A stretch of 64,000 nucleotides of DNA from Aegilops tauschii subsp. strangulata. Lineage: Eukaryota > Streptophyta > Magnoliopsida > Poales > Poaceae. Position numbers and translations under genes: made by a program. The notes under the pieces are model-generated. The model was not told the origin of the DNA, searched no databases, and saw nothing but the letters and a program-made list of their open reading frames with translations. Shown here piece by piece: positions 22,161-32,842 of the stretch. Numbering within the stretch: the first letter of the stretch is position 1; the number at the start of each line of letters is the position of its first letter. The stretch covers positions 567,774,880 through 567,838,879 of the forward strand of contig NC_053037.3 in NCBI RefSeq assembly GCF_002575655.3. Reading direction: 5' to 3'.

Positions 22161-23027
22161 ATGTCCGGATCCAACCTTCAAGGTCGGTGGATGCCCTCCT
22201 CTGTCACAGAGGAGGACATTAAGAAGCTAAGAGAGGCCAGGTATCTGACCGCCGAAATCTCGCACAAGCTACCTGCTCGAGGGCAGGTCATTCCCACTCC
22301 CGAACCCGGTGAGAGCGTCGTATTCGTCTCTCACTTCCTCCGAGGGCTAGGCCTTAGTCTAGATCCCTTTGTTAGGGGGCTCATGTTCTATTACGGGCTG
22401 GATTTACATGACCTGGCCCCGGACTCCATCCTTCACATCTCGTCGTTCATCGTCGTGTGTGAGGCCTTCCTCCATGTCAGCCCGCACTTCGGCTCGTGGC
22501 TCAAGACCTTTAATGTGGAGCCGAAGACGATTAATGGGCGACACGCAGAATGCGGAGGAGCCGTAATAAGCAAAGGCGCCGATGTTCCATGGCCAAAGGG
22601 TTCCTTCCCGGAGGTATCCAGCTTATGGCAACGGGAGTGGTTCTACATCACAGCTCCCCGCGGTACTAAGTGGGTGGCCACCCCTGCCTTTCGCTCGGGC
22701 CCCCCGCCACAACTGACGTCATGGATCAACAAGGGGCTGGACTGGGGGCCAGTAAATGATGTGCCGATATTGCAGAGTCGCATCCGAGATCTCCTCGAGA
22801 GAGATATCAGCCTTGTCAAGGTAATGCAAGTCATGCTAGTTCGTCGAGTCCTGCCCTACAAACGTCAACCTCTCCGTATGTGGGAGTTCAACCCGGAAGG
22901 ACCGCGAGCTATTCAGCACTTCTTCGGCATGACGCATGAAGGGATGTACAAATTGTTCTTCGGATCACAAATAAAGTGTCCGGACACCACCGATGATGCG
23001 GGTCTGAGCTGCAATCGTCCAAATACC
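22161..23027 (+). CDS. First exon of the opposite-strand gene: Transposase_28 / 'putative gypsy type transposon' domain
   Basis: An open frame of 289 codons starts at ATG 22161 (MSGSNLQGRW). It encodes a domain I recognise as the plant family named 'putative gypsy type transposon' (Transposase_28, PF04195), from about residue 50 (VFVSHFLRGLGLSLDPFV) to about 270, including FEFNPEG-like WEFNPEGPRAIQHFFG. Despite the name, no catalytic role has been shown. The frame could run to a stop at 23084, but a GT donor at 23028 (CAA|GTAACT) and an AG at 23102-23103 define a 76-bp intron after which coding resumes in phase with DWIKRAK. The gene is antisense to the retrotransposon and contained wholly within it. 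This exon has no stop. Confidence 0.7.
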
Positions 23028-23103
23028 CAAGTAACTAGTTCCTCCGCCGAATATGTTGTCTCTTTGTTTATAACATCATTCTGAAAAGTCGCTCTTTGAC
23101 CAG

Positions 23104-25149
23104 GACTGGATAAAAAGGGCGAAGATGATCAGGTGTTCGGCCCCCCTTCCCGAAGGCTCAACAGATCCAGTACTGGCCAGAATGCTTGAGCTCGCGCCTT
23201 ATCAAGCGCCATCAGGGGAAGATAAAGGGGGAATAAAGCAGTCGAAAGCGGGCCGCACTCACTATTCATCCAATCCGGGGGAATTAGTGCCTCTGCGAAG
23301 GAGGATAACCGAGGAGAAGAACCTAAAATTCCTTCTCCCCAAGGAAGGAAGAGGGCCGCCTCTGAAGACTTGGAAACAATTGTTTCCAAATGAGGGAAGA
23401 AACCTTTTTCAGGGGGCCCTACCCCGGAGGGCATCCTTACCGCACAGTTCCCGCAAGGGGACCAGCCCTCCACCGAGCTGTAAGTAAACAAAAGTACTTT
23501 ATAGTAAATATAACTTGCTTCATTTCTGAGATCAATGACCGAGACGTATGCCTTGTAGTTCGGATCGTAGCCCTTCTCAACAGAGTTCGTCTTCGGGGGA
23601 TCTTCTTCCGGAGATGATGGAGAGCGAAACGCCTCCCCGTGCCTCCCCGCCTCATGAGGCGGGCGACCCCGAGGTGTCGTCACGGAGGATTTCTCCTGAT
23701 CCGCCAAGGCCAGAGGGCAACCCTTCGGCCACCCGAAGTCTGGAGTACTCGGCTCCTAAGGAGAGCCACAGAAAGAGTCCGGGACTGCCCGGTGCGTGAC
23801 CAGACGCACTGATGAATCTTCTGGAGCAAGCAGCTATCTTAGAAACGCATCGTACACTAATGGGTACGGTTGTTGAGAGGATTTCATCCGCCGAAAGTGG
23901 GTTGCATGAAGCTTTTGTGAGCCTGCTAAGAGGCTTTGAGGTACGCAAAGTAATATATGTATTTTTTGGACGGTGCTGCACACGCTAGGTGTGCCCTATG
24001 TAGATAGTAGCCCCTGAGACTCTGGTTGCTGTCGAAAGAGACGGCAAATAGAGGATCATAGTCCCAGGTAATAACCGTGCTGCTTTCATGTGCAGGCGGC
24101 TGCGGGTCCGGTGGATAGCCGGACTGGTCAATTTGCCGAACTGAAGCGGCAACTTGATGTGGCAGATGCCGACATCGTTCTTGTAAACAAGCGGCTTGAC
24201 GAGGCACAGGGTATGTATTCTCCAACGATCAATATATATTAAGAGGAGCATGATGCTAGTATCTGTAATATGTTGTGACTACAGATGGAGCTGTTGCCGT
24301 GGAGACCCTTCGGGCAGAACTTGCCCGAGCCAAGGAGCAAGCCCGGAGGAGTGATGCGGCCGCCCTAAAGGCGTTCGAAGAGTTAAAAGCCGAACAGGCT
24401 GCACATTGCGAGAGCAAAGAGAAAATAGCAAAAATGGCTATTGAGTTGAAAGATGCCACCGACCGTTATGAGCTACTTGAAAAGGAAAGCCAAATGAAGA
24501 TGGCGGACCTGGAGAAAGCCATGGTGGCCGCCAAGGAAGCCCGCTCGAAAATCAGAGCGGCGAAGGAGGAGCTATGTCAAGCCGGAAATATCACGGCCGG
24601 GAAGCCCTTTTTGTTGCAGATGAAGTTCGGGGATCCTAAGTATGCCCTTCTGGATCAATTATGGAGTTCTGCGGATGAGTAGCTAGATTTGGCAGTGAGT
24701 GCTGCTGACACGACCAAGTTTTTCGAAGATCAAAAAGATCACGAAGTGGAAAAGTTTTCTGGTCGCAGTTCCATGCTCCGGCGTGTCCGTTGTTGTTGAA
24801 TGAGCAAATGGCCGAGTGGGCCGAGCTCCATAGGTTGTCCTGGCTTGCCATGAGGTCTGTCGTGGATTGTCTCTGGCCAGCAGGACCAAGGCCGAATAGT
24901 TATTTCGGCCTTGTGCAACAATTCCTTGGTGTTGTGCCGCATATTGACGCGGTGAAGAAGTCGGCGTGCATAGAGGGTGCGCGAATGGCTCTCGCCCGTG
25001 TCAAGACATACTGGGCGGAGATGGAGGCCACCACGATTGCAACCCAGAATCCGGCCGTAGGCCAGGTTTCTGCCAAGCACTATTTTGGAGAAGTCCTAGA
25101 AGGTGCTCGTTTAATAGAGGCTCAGTGCTCGAAGAGTATCATGTTCTAG
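23104..25149 (+). pseudogene. Downstream exons of the opposite-strand gene, coiled-coil rich, decayed
   Basis: Inferred exons are 23104-23479 (donor GTAAGT), about 23558-23940 (donor GTACGC), 24096-24210 (acceptor TGCAG, donor GTATGT) and 24285-25149 (acceptor CTACAG). The junctions 23027/23104 and 24210/24285 keep phase exactly. The 23479 junction does not fit the best frame of the next exon, so a small indel or other site is likely. The exon at 24096 and the start of the last one encode charged heptad-like stretches (ELKRQLDVADADIVLVNKRL; ELARAKEQARR), that is, a coiled coil. The C-terminal part (24790-25149) has FGLVQQFLGVVPHIDAVKKS and ends at a TAG. Lesions: TGA near 23797, TAG at 24680-24682 and a one-base loss near 24755. 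The function is unknown. Confidence 0.6.
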
Positions 25150-26351
25150 TGACATGTATCCCAATTGTAAAAACAATGTTATTTGAACTATAGAGGCTGT
25201 GTTTATACTTTTGCCTGAAAGTATTATTATGCCTCCTGTGCGGTCGTTTATGTATATGTGTATATATAACCAGAAAGTTTGCAGTCGTCGGCTTCAGCCC
25301 CCACGCATATAATGCGGGGTTGTTCGCAAAAGCGCGTTTTCACACTTGATCCAACGTCTTGGTCCACTAAGGAGGTGGTAGCGCGGCGAACGAGGCAATC
25401 GGACTATATTGCTTTAACACTTTCACTTAACCATGGCAGTTTGACAGTGGGGCTACTATATAGCCCCTGGTATTTCCGCGGCCATCCGAATACGGTGCAT
25501 GTACGTACATGACCGGGAAAACCGGTCCTTCTTTAATGCGGAGGAATCCCGAAGATTCCGATGAGTCATCGAGTGGTTGACCAGTCTCACGCTTTATCAT
25601 GACACTCAGTTTTCGGCTTTCTCTACTGAGGTGCTCGTCCAGATGAACCAGCGCACAATCGCAGTAGTTCTCCCGGTGCCACCTTAGCCGATAGAGCGGA
25701 ACGTAAGGTAGCAAAACACGGGAGCCGGGCAAACCCAACATTTGACCAAAGACATGATTCGGAGCTGATGCATATAAGGCCAAACTCGCGACGACGAACA
25801 CTCCCTAAGGTATTCGGTCTTTATAACATATACCAGGCTGAATAACGCCTTTGATAATGAACCCCGAGTGTCCAGGTACGTGCATTATTCTGACGTGGCG
25901 AAATGCCAATAACGTCAGCATCCTTCTCGGCTATACTGAGTGTCCGGAGGATTTGAAGCAACAAAAGACAGTGAGAAAGGTTTACACAGGGTCTTAATCT
26001 AAAAAGAAACCTTTGAGCGGGTCCCTGCTGCACGTCTGCGCCTGTGTGTCCGTTGTGCCGTATCCTGGAAGGGTGTAGCACGATTATCATCTGTAAAAGA
26101 GAAGAACTTAGGTGAAAGTTGTCGTGCGAAAGATTGGTTATTCTCAATAAACCATTAAAATTCAAGATAAGTAAAATCGAGCCGAACTAGTCCTTTTTAG
26201 ATGCGGGAAGCCCCTGGTACTGCCTATGGGGGTATAACCATCAAACCAATATCAGGTTTATCTAAGCTGTTACAGCTAGTTATGTGCCGGACTCGTCTAG
26301 CCGTGTCCGCGGTCTTGACGACCGATCATTTATTCTGGTTGGAGAGGCCTT
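25150..26351. other. Non-coding stretch between the convergent genes
   Basis: About 1.2 kb between the end of the opposite-strand gene and the protease-like relic. No domain or convincing ORF was found. It would hold the 3' untranslated region of the plus gene. Confidence 0.5.
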
Positions 26352-27290
26352 TTAGTGTTCGGCTGTTAAAGCCGCCACATGTCCTTCCGCACGTAAGGAA
26401 CGCTCAATATTTCCGCAAACTGTGATGATGCCGCGGGGACCGGGCATCTTAAGCTTAAGAGAAGCATAATGCGGTACTGCGTTAAAACGAGCAAACGCTA
26501 TTCTTCCGAGTAGTGCTTGATAACCACTTCGGAATGGAGCGATGTCGGAGGTTAGCTTTTCACTTCGAAAGTTGTCGGGAGAACCGAATACAACCTCTAG
26601 TACTAGAGAGCCCGTACAGCGGGCCTCTGGGCCTGGTATTACTCCTTTAAAGGTAGTATTACTTGGGCTAATTCTTGTCGGGTCTATCCCCATTTTGCGG
26701 ACTGTGTCCTGATATATCAGATTAAGACCACTGTCGTCGTCCATGAGGACTTGGGTGAGATGGTATCCGTCGATAATTGGGTCTAGCACCAAGGCAGCCA
26801 ATCCTCCGTGTCGGATACTTGTCAGATGATCCCTGCGATCGAAGGCAATCGGGTAGTCCGACCAAGGGTTGAACTTAGGGGTGACGGGCTCTAAGGCGCA
26901 TATGTCTCGGAGTGCAGGTCTGCTCCTTCTCCTTGTTACGTGAATCACGTTCACTGTTTAGACCTCTGGTGGGAATTTTTTATGTCCCCCAGTGTTTTGT
27001 TGTCGAGGCTCATCCTCGTCTTCGCTTGGTGTCTCCCTCCCCTTGTGTTCGACATTTAGCTTGCCGGCCTGCTTGAAGACCCAGCATTCTCTGTGGGTAT
27101 GGTTTGCAGGTTTATCGGAGGTGCCATGAATCTGGCATAATTTGTCTAGAATCTTATTTAGGCTGGACGGTCCATCTCTGTTGACTTTGAAAGGCTTTTT
27201 CCGTTGACCGGGTCGAGAGCCCCTGAATCCGGCGTTGACCATAGTGTTGTCTGGACTGTCTTCGTTATTTTGACGCTTGCTTTTACTGCG
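26352..27290 (-). pseudogene. Gag C-terminus and protease-like domain of the gag-only element
   Basis: This continues gag in the same frame after a TGA at 27291-27293. The segment at 26958-27242 has a Cys/His cluster (LCQIHGTSDK, then NHTHRECWVF) in the nucleocapsid position. A TAA at 26958-26960 interrupts, and the same frame then encodes a retropepsin-like domain with VLMDDDSGLNLIY (Asp-Ser-Gly core) and later GYQALLGR. It cleaves the polyprotein in relatives. The protein ends about 26352 without any reverse transcriptase. Two stops break an otherwise continuous Gag-protease frame. Confidence 0.8.
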
Positions 27291-28669
27291 TCATAGTTTT
27301 CCATTGCCATCCCGGACTTCAGATGTGCCTGGGTCGCTGGTGCTACTACGGGCCAGCCAGCTATCTTCGCCCGCGCAAAAGCGGGTCATGAGGCTTGTTA
27401 GGGCTGCCATTGTCCTCGGTTTTTCTTGGCCGAGGTGTCTGGCGAGCCATCCGTCTCGGACGCTGTGTTTGAAAGATGCTAAGGCTTCGGCGTCCGGGCA
27501 ATCGATGATTTGGTTCTTCTTAGTGAGAAATCTGTTCCAAAGCTTTCGGGCTGACTCTCCGGGCTGTTGAATTATATGACTTAAATCGTCTGCGTTCGGA
27601 GGTCGGACATAGGTCCCTTGAAAGTTGGCCCTAAAAGCATCCTCGAGCTCCTCCCAACTTCCAATTGAATTTTCAGGGAGGCTCTTCAGCCAGTGCCAAG
27701 CTGGTCCCTTCAGCTTGAGGGGCAAGTATTTGATGGCGTGGAGATCGTCTCCGCGAGGCATATGGATGTGGAGGATGAAATCCTCAATCCAGACCCCAGG
27801 GTCCGTCGTTCCGTCGTATGCCTCTATGTTCACGGGTTTAAATCCCTCTGGAAATTCATGATCCAGCACCTCATCGGTGAAACATAGGGGGTGTGCGGCA
27901 CCCCTGTATTTGGATGTATCATGGCGTTCGGACGGTTGTAGTATTCGGTTTTGATTTTGTGCCGGAGCGCGCTTCCTCGATCCATAGATGGACTTGGTCA
28001 CACCGGATTTTTGGCGCAAGTCCTCAAGTAAATCGTGTGTCGACTTATGTGCGGCCCCGTTAGCCGCCCTATCGAGGCCACGAGGTGGTCGATCCGGCTG
28101 ATCGGTCGTTTGATTCTTCGGCTGTGTAGGCTCTACGGCCTCATCATCGAACTCAGGCAACAGCTTGCACTTTGGATAGCTCTTTGTATGGCAACTACCA
28201 CCATACTTTTCTTCAGTGTCGAGCACTTTGTTCCATCTAATGTTGAGCGTATTCTGCGCGGCCTTAAGCCTTTGCTTCTGTTTCTTCAGACTCCTCGCGG
28301 TGGCAATAAGCCTTCTACGGAGGTTCTCTTGTTCCAAGTGCCTTTCCGGGATGATGTGTGCATCGTTGTCCGGACTGTTCTCCTCTCCCGAGACAGGTTG
28401 ATTAGCTTGACGCTCGGCGTCGCCGTTATCGGACAGCGACTCCGTGATGTGTTTGCCGTCCGCTGGCTCATCCTGCTCTGTCGTTGGGTCGGTGTGGTTG
28501 TCGTTTCCTCTGGAGTCGACCGGGGTATCACTCTTTCTTGCGCTGTTATCACTGTTTTTGCCGAGGCGGGATTTGGAACGGCGCCTATGCCATCGCTTTG
28601 ATTGCTTCTCGAGGGAGCCATCCTTTGCTTTATCCTTCTGTTCCTCGTCATTGTTTTCTTTGGGTGTAT

Positions 28670-28746
<77 letters not shown>

Positions 28747-29558
28747 TATGATGAGGTGGCCGTCCAGCGCCCTGTGGGCGGTGCTTCTTGTTCGTCTCCT
28801 GCATCGTCGTCCATACCGTCGATGTCTTCAGAGCCGAAGTCAAGCATGTCGGTTAAGTCGTCGACAGTGGCTACTAAGTGGGTGGTGGGTGGGGAGCGAA
28901 TTTCTTCGTCATCCGCATCCCAATCTAGCCGGACATTGTTCGGCCAAGGATCTCCTGACAAGGAGAGAGACCTCAATGAATTTAGCACATCGCCAAAAGG
29001 TGAGTGCTGAAAGATATCCGCGGAGGTAAACTCCATGATCGGTGCCCAATCGGATTCGATAGGCACGGACGCAAGCGGCTCGGAGCCCGTGGCCGGGGAC
29101 GAATCCAACGGTTCGGCAACACGGCTCTCGTTGGAGGTGAGGTAAGTATTCGGCTCTATCGCCTCTGAGAGTGCGGCCTCCGTGGCGGGGTCTATCCACC
29201 CATTCTCAGATGGTGTAATTTGTTCCGGATTGAGGGCCGGAGTAGTTGCAGGTGTGATTTCCCGAACACTGTCCGACGGCAGAGTTAAGTCATGCTTGTC
29301 ATGATTGTGCGGCGCACCTGACATGGGCTCGAATCCGTCGAAGATCAAGTCTCCGCGGATGTCGGCAGTATGGATCAAGTTTCCAAACCTGACCCGATCG
29401 CTAGGGGCGTAGCTCTCGATCTGCTCTAGATGGCCAAGCGAGTTGGCCTGCAGTAAGAAGCCGCCGAACACGAAGATCTGTCCGGGGAGGAAAACCTCAC
29501 CCTGGACCGCATCGTTGCTGATGATCGAAGGGGCCATCAAACCTTGTCGTGACGGCAC
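27291..29558 (-). CDS. gag: Large Gag ORF of the gag-only element
   Basis: A 755-codon frame, starting at or near 29558 (a second Met, MAPSIISND, lies seven codons in). The first roughly 270 residues are acidic and without known domain. Then comes a run of alternating Ile-Tyr encoded by a 70-bp TA tract, then a basic, Lys/Arg-rich coiled-coil-like region. The capsid (Retrotrans_gag) lies at about residues 580-720 (FKPVNIEAYDGTTDPGVWIE, GPAWHWLKSLP, WNRFLTKKNQI), typical of Tat/Retand-like elements. It ends at a TGA (27291-27293), after which the same frame continues, so the stop is probably a mutation. It packages RNA of the element in virus-like particles. Confidence 0.85.
28675..28744. repeat. 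TA dinucleotide microsatellite, 35 units, inside gag
   Basis: An uninterrupted 70-bp AT run. On the gag strand it is translated as alternating Ile and Tyr. Its length keeps the two halves of gag in frame. Such tracts are unstable and can be mis-assembled. Confidence 0.95.
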
Positions 29559-29584
29559 AGTGGAACTCTCAATGAAAGCACCAA

Positions 29585-30055
29585 TGTTGGTGTCAAAACC
29601 GGCGAATCTCGGGTAGGGGGTCCCGAACTATGCGTCTAAGGCGGATGGTAACAGGAGGCGGGGGACACGATGTTTACCAAGGTTCGAGCCCTCTCGATGG
29701 AGGTAATACCCTACTTCCTGCTTGATTGATCTTGATGATATGAGTATTACAAGAGTTGATCTACCACGAGATCGTAGAGGCTAAACCCTAGAAGCTAGCC
29801 TATGGTATGGTTGTTTTTTGTCCTACGGACTAAACCCTCCGGTTTATATAGACACCGGAGGGGGCTAGGGTTACACAAAGTTGGTTACAAGGGAGGAGAT
29901 ATACATATCCGTATTGCCAAGCTTGCCTTCCACGCCAAGGAGAGTCCCATCCGGACACGGGATGAAGTCTTCAATCTTATATCTTCATAGTCCAACAGTC
30001 CGGCCAAAGTATATAGTCCGGCTGTCCGAGGACCCCCTAATCCAGGACTCCCTCA
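29585..30055 (-). repeat. 5' LTR of the gag-only element
   Basis: 471 bp. On the minus strand it begins TGAGGGAGTCC and ends ACACCAACA, followed by TTGGTGCTTTCATTGAGAG, the presumed primer-binding region. A TATATAAACC box on the minus strand lies at about 29843-29850; the 3' LTR has a mutated version. Confidence 0.9.
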
Positions 30056-30375
30056 AGGAGGTCATGTTTGGGGCCAGTTGCTCGATGCTCCGACCATCCA
30101 GCCACTTGTCGGTCCAGACAAAAAGCTTAGGGCCGTTGCCAAGCGAGCACTTAAGCATGGCGCCGAAGATGCCCTCGGCCTCCTTGGTGACCACCAGAGG
30201 GAAGCCAACACGGGGTTTGTCCTCGCACACTCTCTGGATCCAACACCACCGCACATGTAGGGATTGGTTGAGCAGGAACACGTTGTGGACACCTAAGCCG
30301 CCATATTCCTTGGGAGAGCACACCATCTTCCAATCAACCAAGCAGCCGCCACCCAATGTGCGTTCATGACAAGTG
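30056..30375 (-). pseudogene. LINE ORF2, part 2 (upstream part of the split LINE)
   Basis: Minus-strand frame with GGCLVDWKMVCSPKEYGGLG and NQSLHVRWCWIQRV, followed by GNGPKLFVWTDKWLDG. This is the region between reverse transcriptase and zf-RVT of plant L1-type elements. It continues into 20440-21145 across the LTR element. The LINE is cut at about 30375, where LTR-derived sequence of another element begins, so it is either 5'-truncated or interrupted. Confidence 0.82.
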
Positions 30376-30780
30376 ACAAGTAGCAAAAGTAACAAGGTGC
30401 AGCAAGGTGTCCCAATCCTTACTATTGCTAAGGACAAACCAGAAGTACTTCTTATAGTGATTAGAACGTTCTCAAGGACACAAGAAAATTTCATCTAGTT
30501 ACTTTCCCCACGATTCATTGATCCACGTTCATTGCTTTGATAAGTTGTCATGTGGGTGGATCAAAGCTAAGGTGATATTCTTACTTGAACAAACAACCTA
30601 CTTATGATTATCCCCTCTCACAAGAACCCACAACTACAACAGAAGAATTCAGATAAATCTAACCATATGATGAAATATATGGATCCAAAACAGCCCCTTA
30701 CCGAACAACTAATAAACTGGGGTTTAGATTTCTGTCAGTCCTGCAACCTATCATGTACAAACTAATTCAACGATGGCTTC
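30376..30780 (-). mobile_element. LTR fragment of a Ty3/gypsy element, left piece
   Basis: Sequence such as AAGTAGCAAAAGTAACAAGG followed by CCCCTCTCACAAGAACCCAC resembles an abundant Triticeae LTR on the minus strand. It appears to continue at 32172, beyond the LTR inserted at 30781-32171. The element is identified by recall only, and neither end is intact. Confidence 0.5.
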
Positions 30781-32171
30781 TGCTACTTGTTAGCTGCGTT
30801 GGGATTTCGTCGAAGAGCAGAGGATGATGCAGTACAGTAGAGATAAGTGTTTCCATCACTTAAGAACCAAGGTTATCAATCCAATAGGAGAACCACGTGA
30901 CACCTCGTGAACAGCACCTACACACAAAATAACAAGGGTACCCAAATAACAAATACTTTCACCCAACGCAAACAAGGGGTTGTCAATCCCTTGGCGGTTA
31001 ATTGCAAGGATCAAATTTCGTAGTGATAGATAGATAAACAAAAACACAAAATAAAATAAACGTAAATAAATTACAGAAAAGTATTTTTGTATTTTAATAT
31101 ATGATAAATATAGACCTGGGGCCATAGTTTTCACTAGAGGCTTCTCTCTTGAACATAGCATATGGTGGGTCAACAAATTATTGTTGGGCAATTGATAGAA
31201 AAGCGCATAGTTATGACGATATTCAAGGCAATGATCATGTATATAGGCATAATGTCCAGGACAAGTAGACCGACTCCTGCCTGCATCTACTACTATTACT
31301 CCACACATCGAGCGCTATCCAGCATGCATCTAGGGTATTATGTTCATAAAGAACGGAGTGACGCCTTAAGCAAGATGACATGATGTAGACAAAGTAAACT
31401 CAATCAATATGAATAAACGCCATCGTTTTATCCTTAATGGCAGCAATGCAAATACGTGTCTTGTCCCTTTCTGTCATAGGGATATAGAGCACCGCAGGAT
31501 TGGACCCATTACAAAGCACCTCTCCCATTGCAAAGATAAATCAATCTAGTTGGCCAAACCAAATCAATAGATCGGGGAGAAATACGAAACTATAATAATC
31601 GTGCATAAAAGAGTTCAGAGAAGACTCAAATAGTATTTGTGAATAATCTGATCATAAACCCACAATTCATCGGATCCCAACAAACACACCGCAAAAAAGG
31701 ATTACATCGAATAGAACTCCAAGAACATCGAGGAGAACATTGTATGGAAGATCAAAGAGAGAGAAGAAGCCATATAGCTACTAGCTATGGACCCGTAGGT
31801 CTATGGTAAACTACTCACACATCAGCAGAAGGCGGCAAGGTTGATGCAGAAGCCCTCCGTGATTGATTCCCCCTCCGATAGAGTACCTGAGAAGGCCCCC
31901 GAATGGGATCTCGCAAGAATAGAAACTTGCGGCGGCGGAAAAAGTATTTCGGGTGGCTCCCTGATGTATTGGGAATACATGGGAATTTATAGCGCTAGAA
32001 TTAGGTCAGGAGGTGCCACGAGGGGCCCACAAGCCTGTAGGGCGTGCTTGGTAGGCTTGTCGCTGCCTCGTGGTACTTTAGGTCTTCTCTTGAAGCTTCT
32101 AGGGTCCCTTCTGGTCCAAAAAAAGTCTTCAAAACATTTCGTAGCATTTGGACTCCGTTTGGTATGTATCA
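30781..32171 (-). mobile_element. Athila-type (Sabrina/WHAM-like) solo or truncated LTR
   Basis: On the minus strand this matches the LTRs at 56026-57599 in order: CAAACGGAGTCC, GTGAGTAGTTTACC, ATGGCTTCTTCTCTCTCTTT, GATTGACAACCCCTTG, CCTTGGTTCT, and the end AAGTAGCA. The first 150 or so bases of the canonical LTR are missing at the 32171 end. No clear target duplication is seen. Confidence 0.75.
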
Positions 32172-32590
32172 CCTTTCCCTAGGCCCAAGCATGATGAAGT
32201 GTTATGTAGTTGACGTTCACATGACACCACTAGAGGAAGAACAACACAACATATCATCAAAACATTGAATAGGAACCAACTTCACATGATTACCTATAAC
32301 AAGACTTCTCCCATGTCCTCAATAACAAATGAAACTACTCAAAAATCATATTCATGTTCTTGATCAGAGGACATAAATATATGATGAACAATCTGAACAT
32401 ATAGTCTTCCACCAAGTAAACCAACTAATATCAACTACAGGATGTAATCCACACAACTAGCACCCCAATGTACCAATCTAAGGTTTTATACAAAGATTGA
32501 AAGTAAGGGAAGAACTAGGGTTTGGAGATGAGATGGTGCTAGTGAAGATGTTGCAACAAAGTAGAGAGGCCGTGCTTTCGGTCTTCAGTC
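32172..32590 (-). mobile_element. LTR fragment of a Ty3/gypsy element, right piece
   Basis: Continuation of the sequence at 30376-30780 after the inserted LTR (CTAGGCCCAAGCATGATGAA, ACACCACTAGAGGAAGA, AGAACTAGGGTTTGGAGA). Beyond about 32590 the match to remembered sequence stops. Confidence 0.45.
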
Positions 32591-32842
32591 CGAGGGACTG
32601 TTCGTGTATGGTTTACGGAATCGTTCATCGACGGTTTGAGGGACTCCAAGTACGATCTTCACCGACACTCTCTTCTTCCACTGGAACTCGGTGAAGATCC
32701 TTGCATGCGGAAGACCGGTGAAGATCGTACCATAGACTGCCATAGACTGCCCATAGCCCCACAATGCCTTCCAGACGGCACGTGTGCCTTCCAGTGCCTT
32801 GCCCATGGCGCACCGATTTGTTTTATTAAATTCCTAAAGGCC
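32591..32842. other. Unassigned stretch with inverted and tandem short repeats
   Basis: No gene. GTACGATCTTCACCG (32650-32664) and CGGTGAAGATCGTAC (32716-32730) form a perfect 15-bp inverted repeat, and CATAGACTGC is repeated in tandem at 32731-32750. Confidence 0.6.

Larger units (their letters stand above)
21146..30055 (-). mobile_element. Gag-only Ty3/gypsy-type retrotransposon carrying an opposite-strand gene
   Basis: Two 471-bp LTRs (21146-21616 and 29585-30055) flank 7968 bp. On the minus strand the 5' LTR is at 29585-30055, beginning TGAGGGAGTC and ending GACACCAACA, followed by gag and a protease-like domain. No reverse transcriptase, RNase H or integrase is found, so it is non-autonomous (TR-GAG/LARD-like) and would need proteins from a related element. 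Where pol would be, the opposite strand carries a spliced gene (22161-25149). Flanking five-mers ATGAG (21141-21145) and AGGAG (30056-30060) are a target duplication with one mismatch, and the LINE reading frame is continuous across it. Confidence 0.88.

Noticed and set aside
28035..29029. Plus-strand ORFs of about 180 codons opposite gag
   Set aside because: They mirror the gag frame and the TA tract and have no independent motif.
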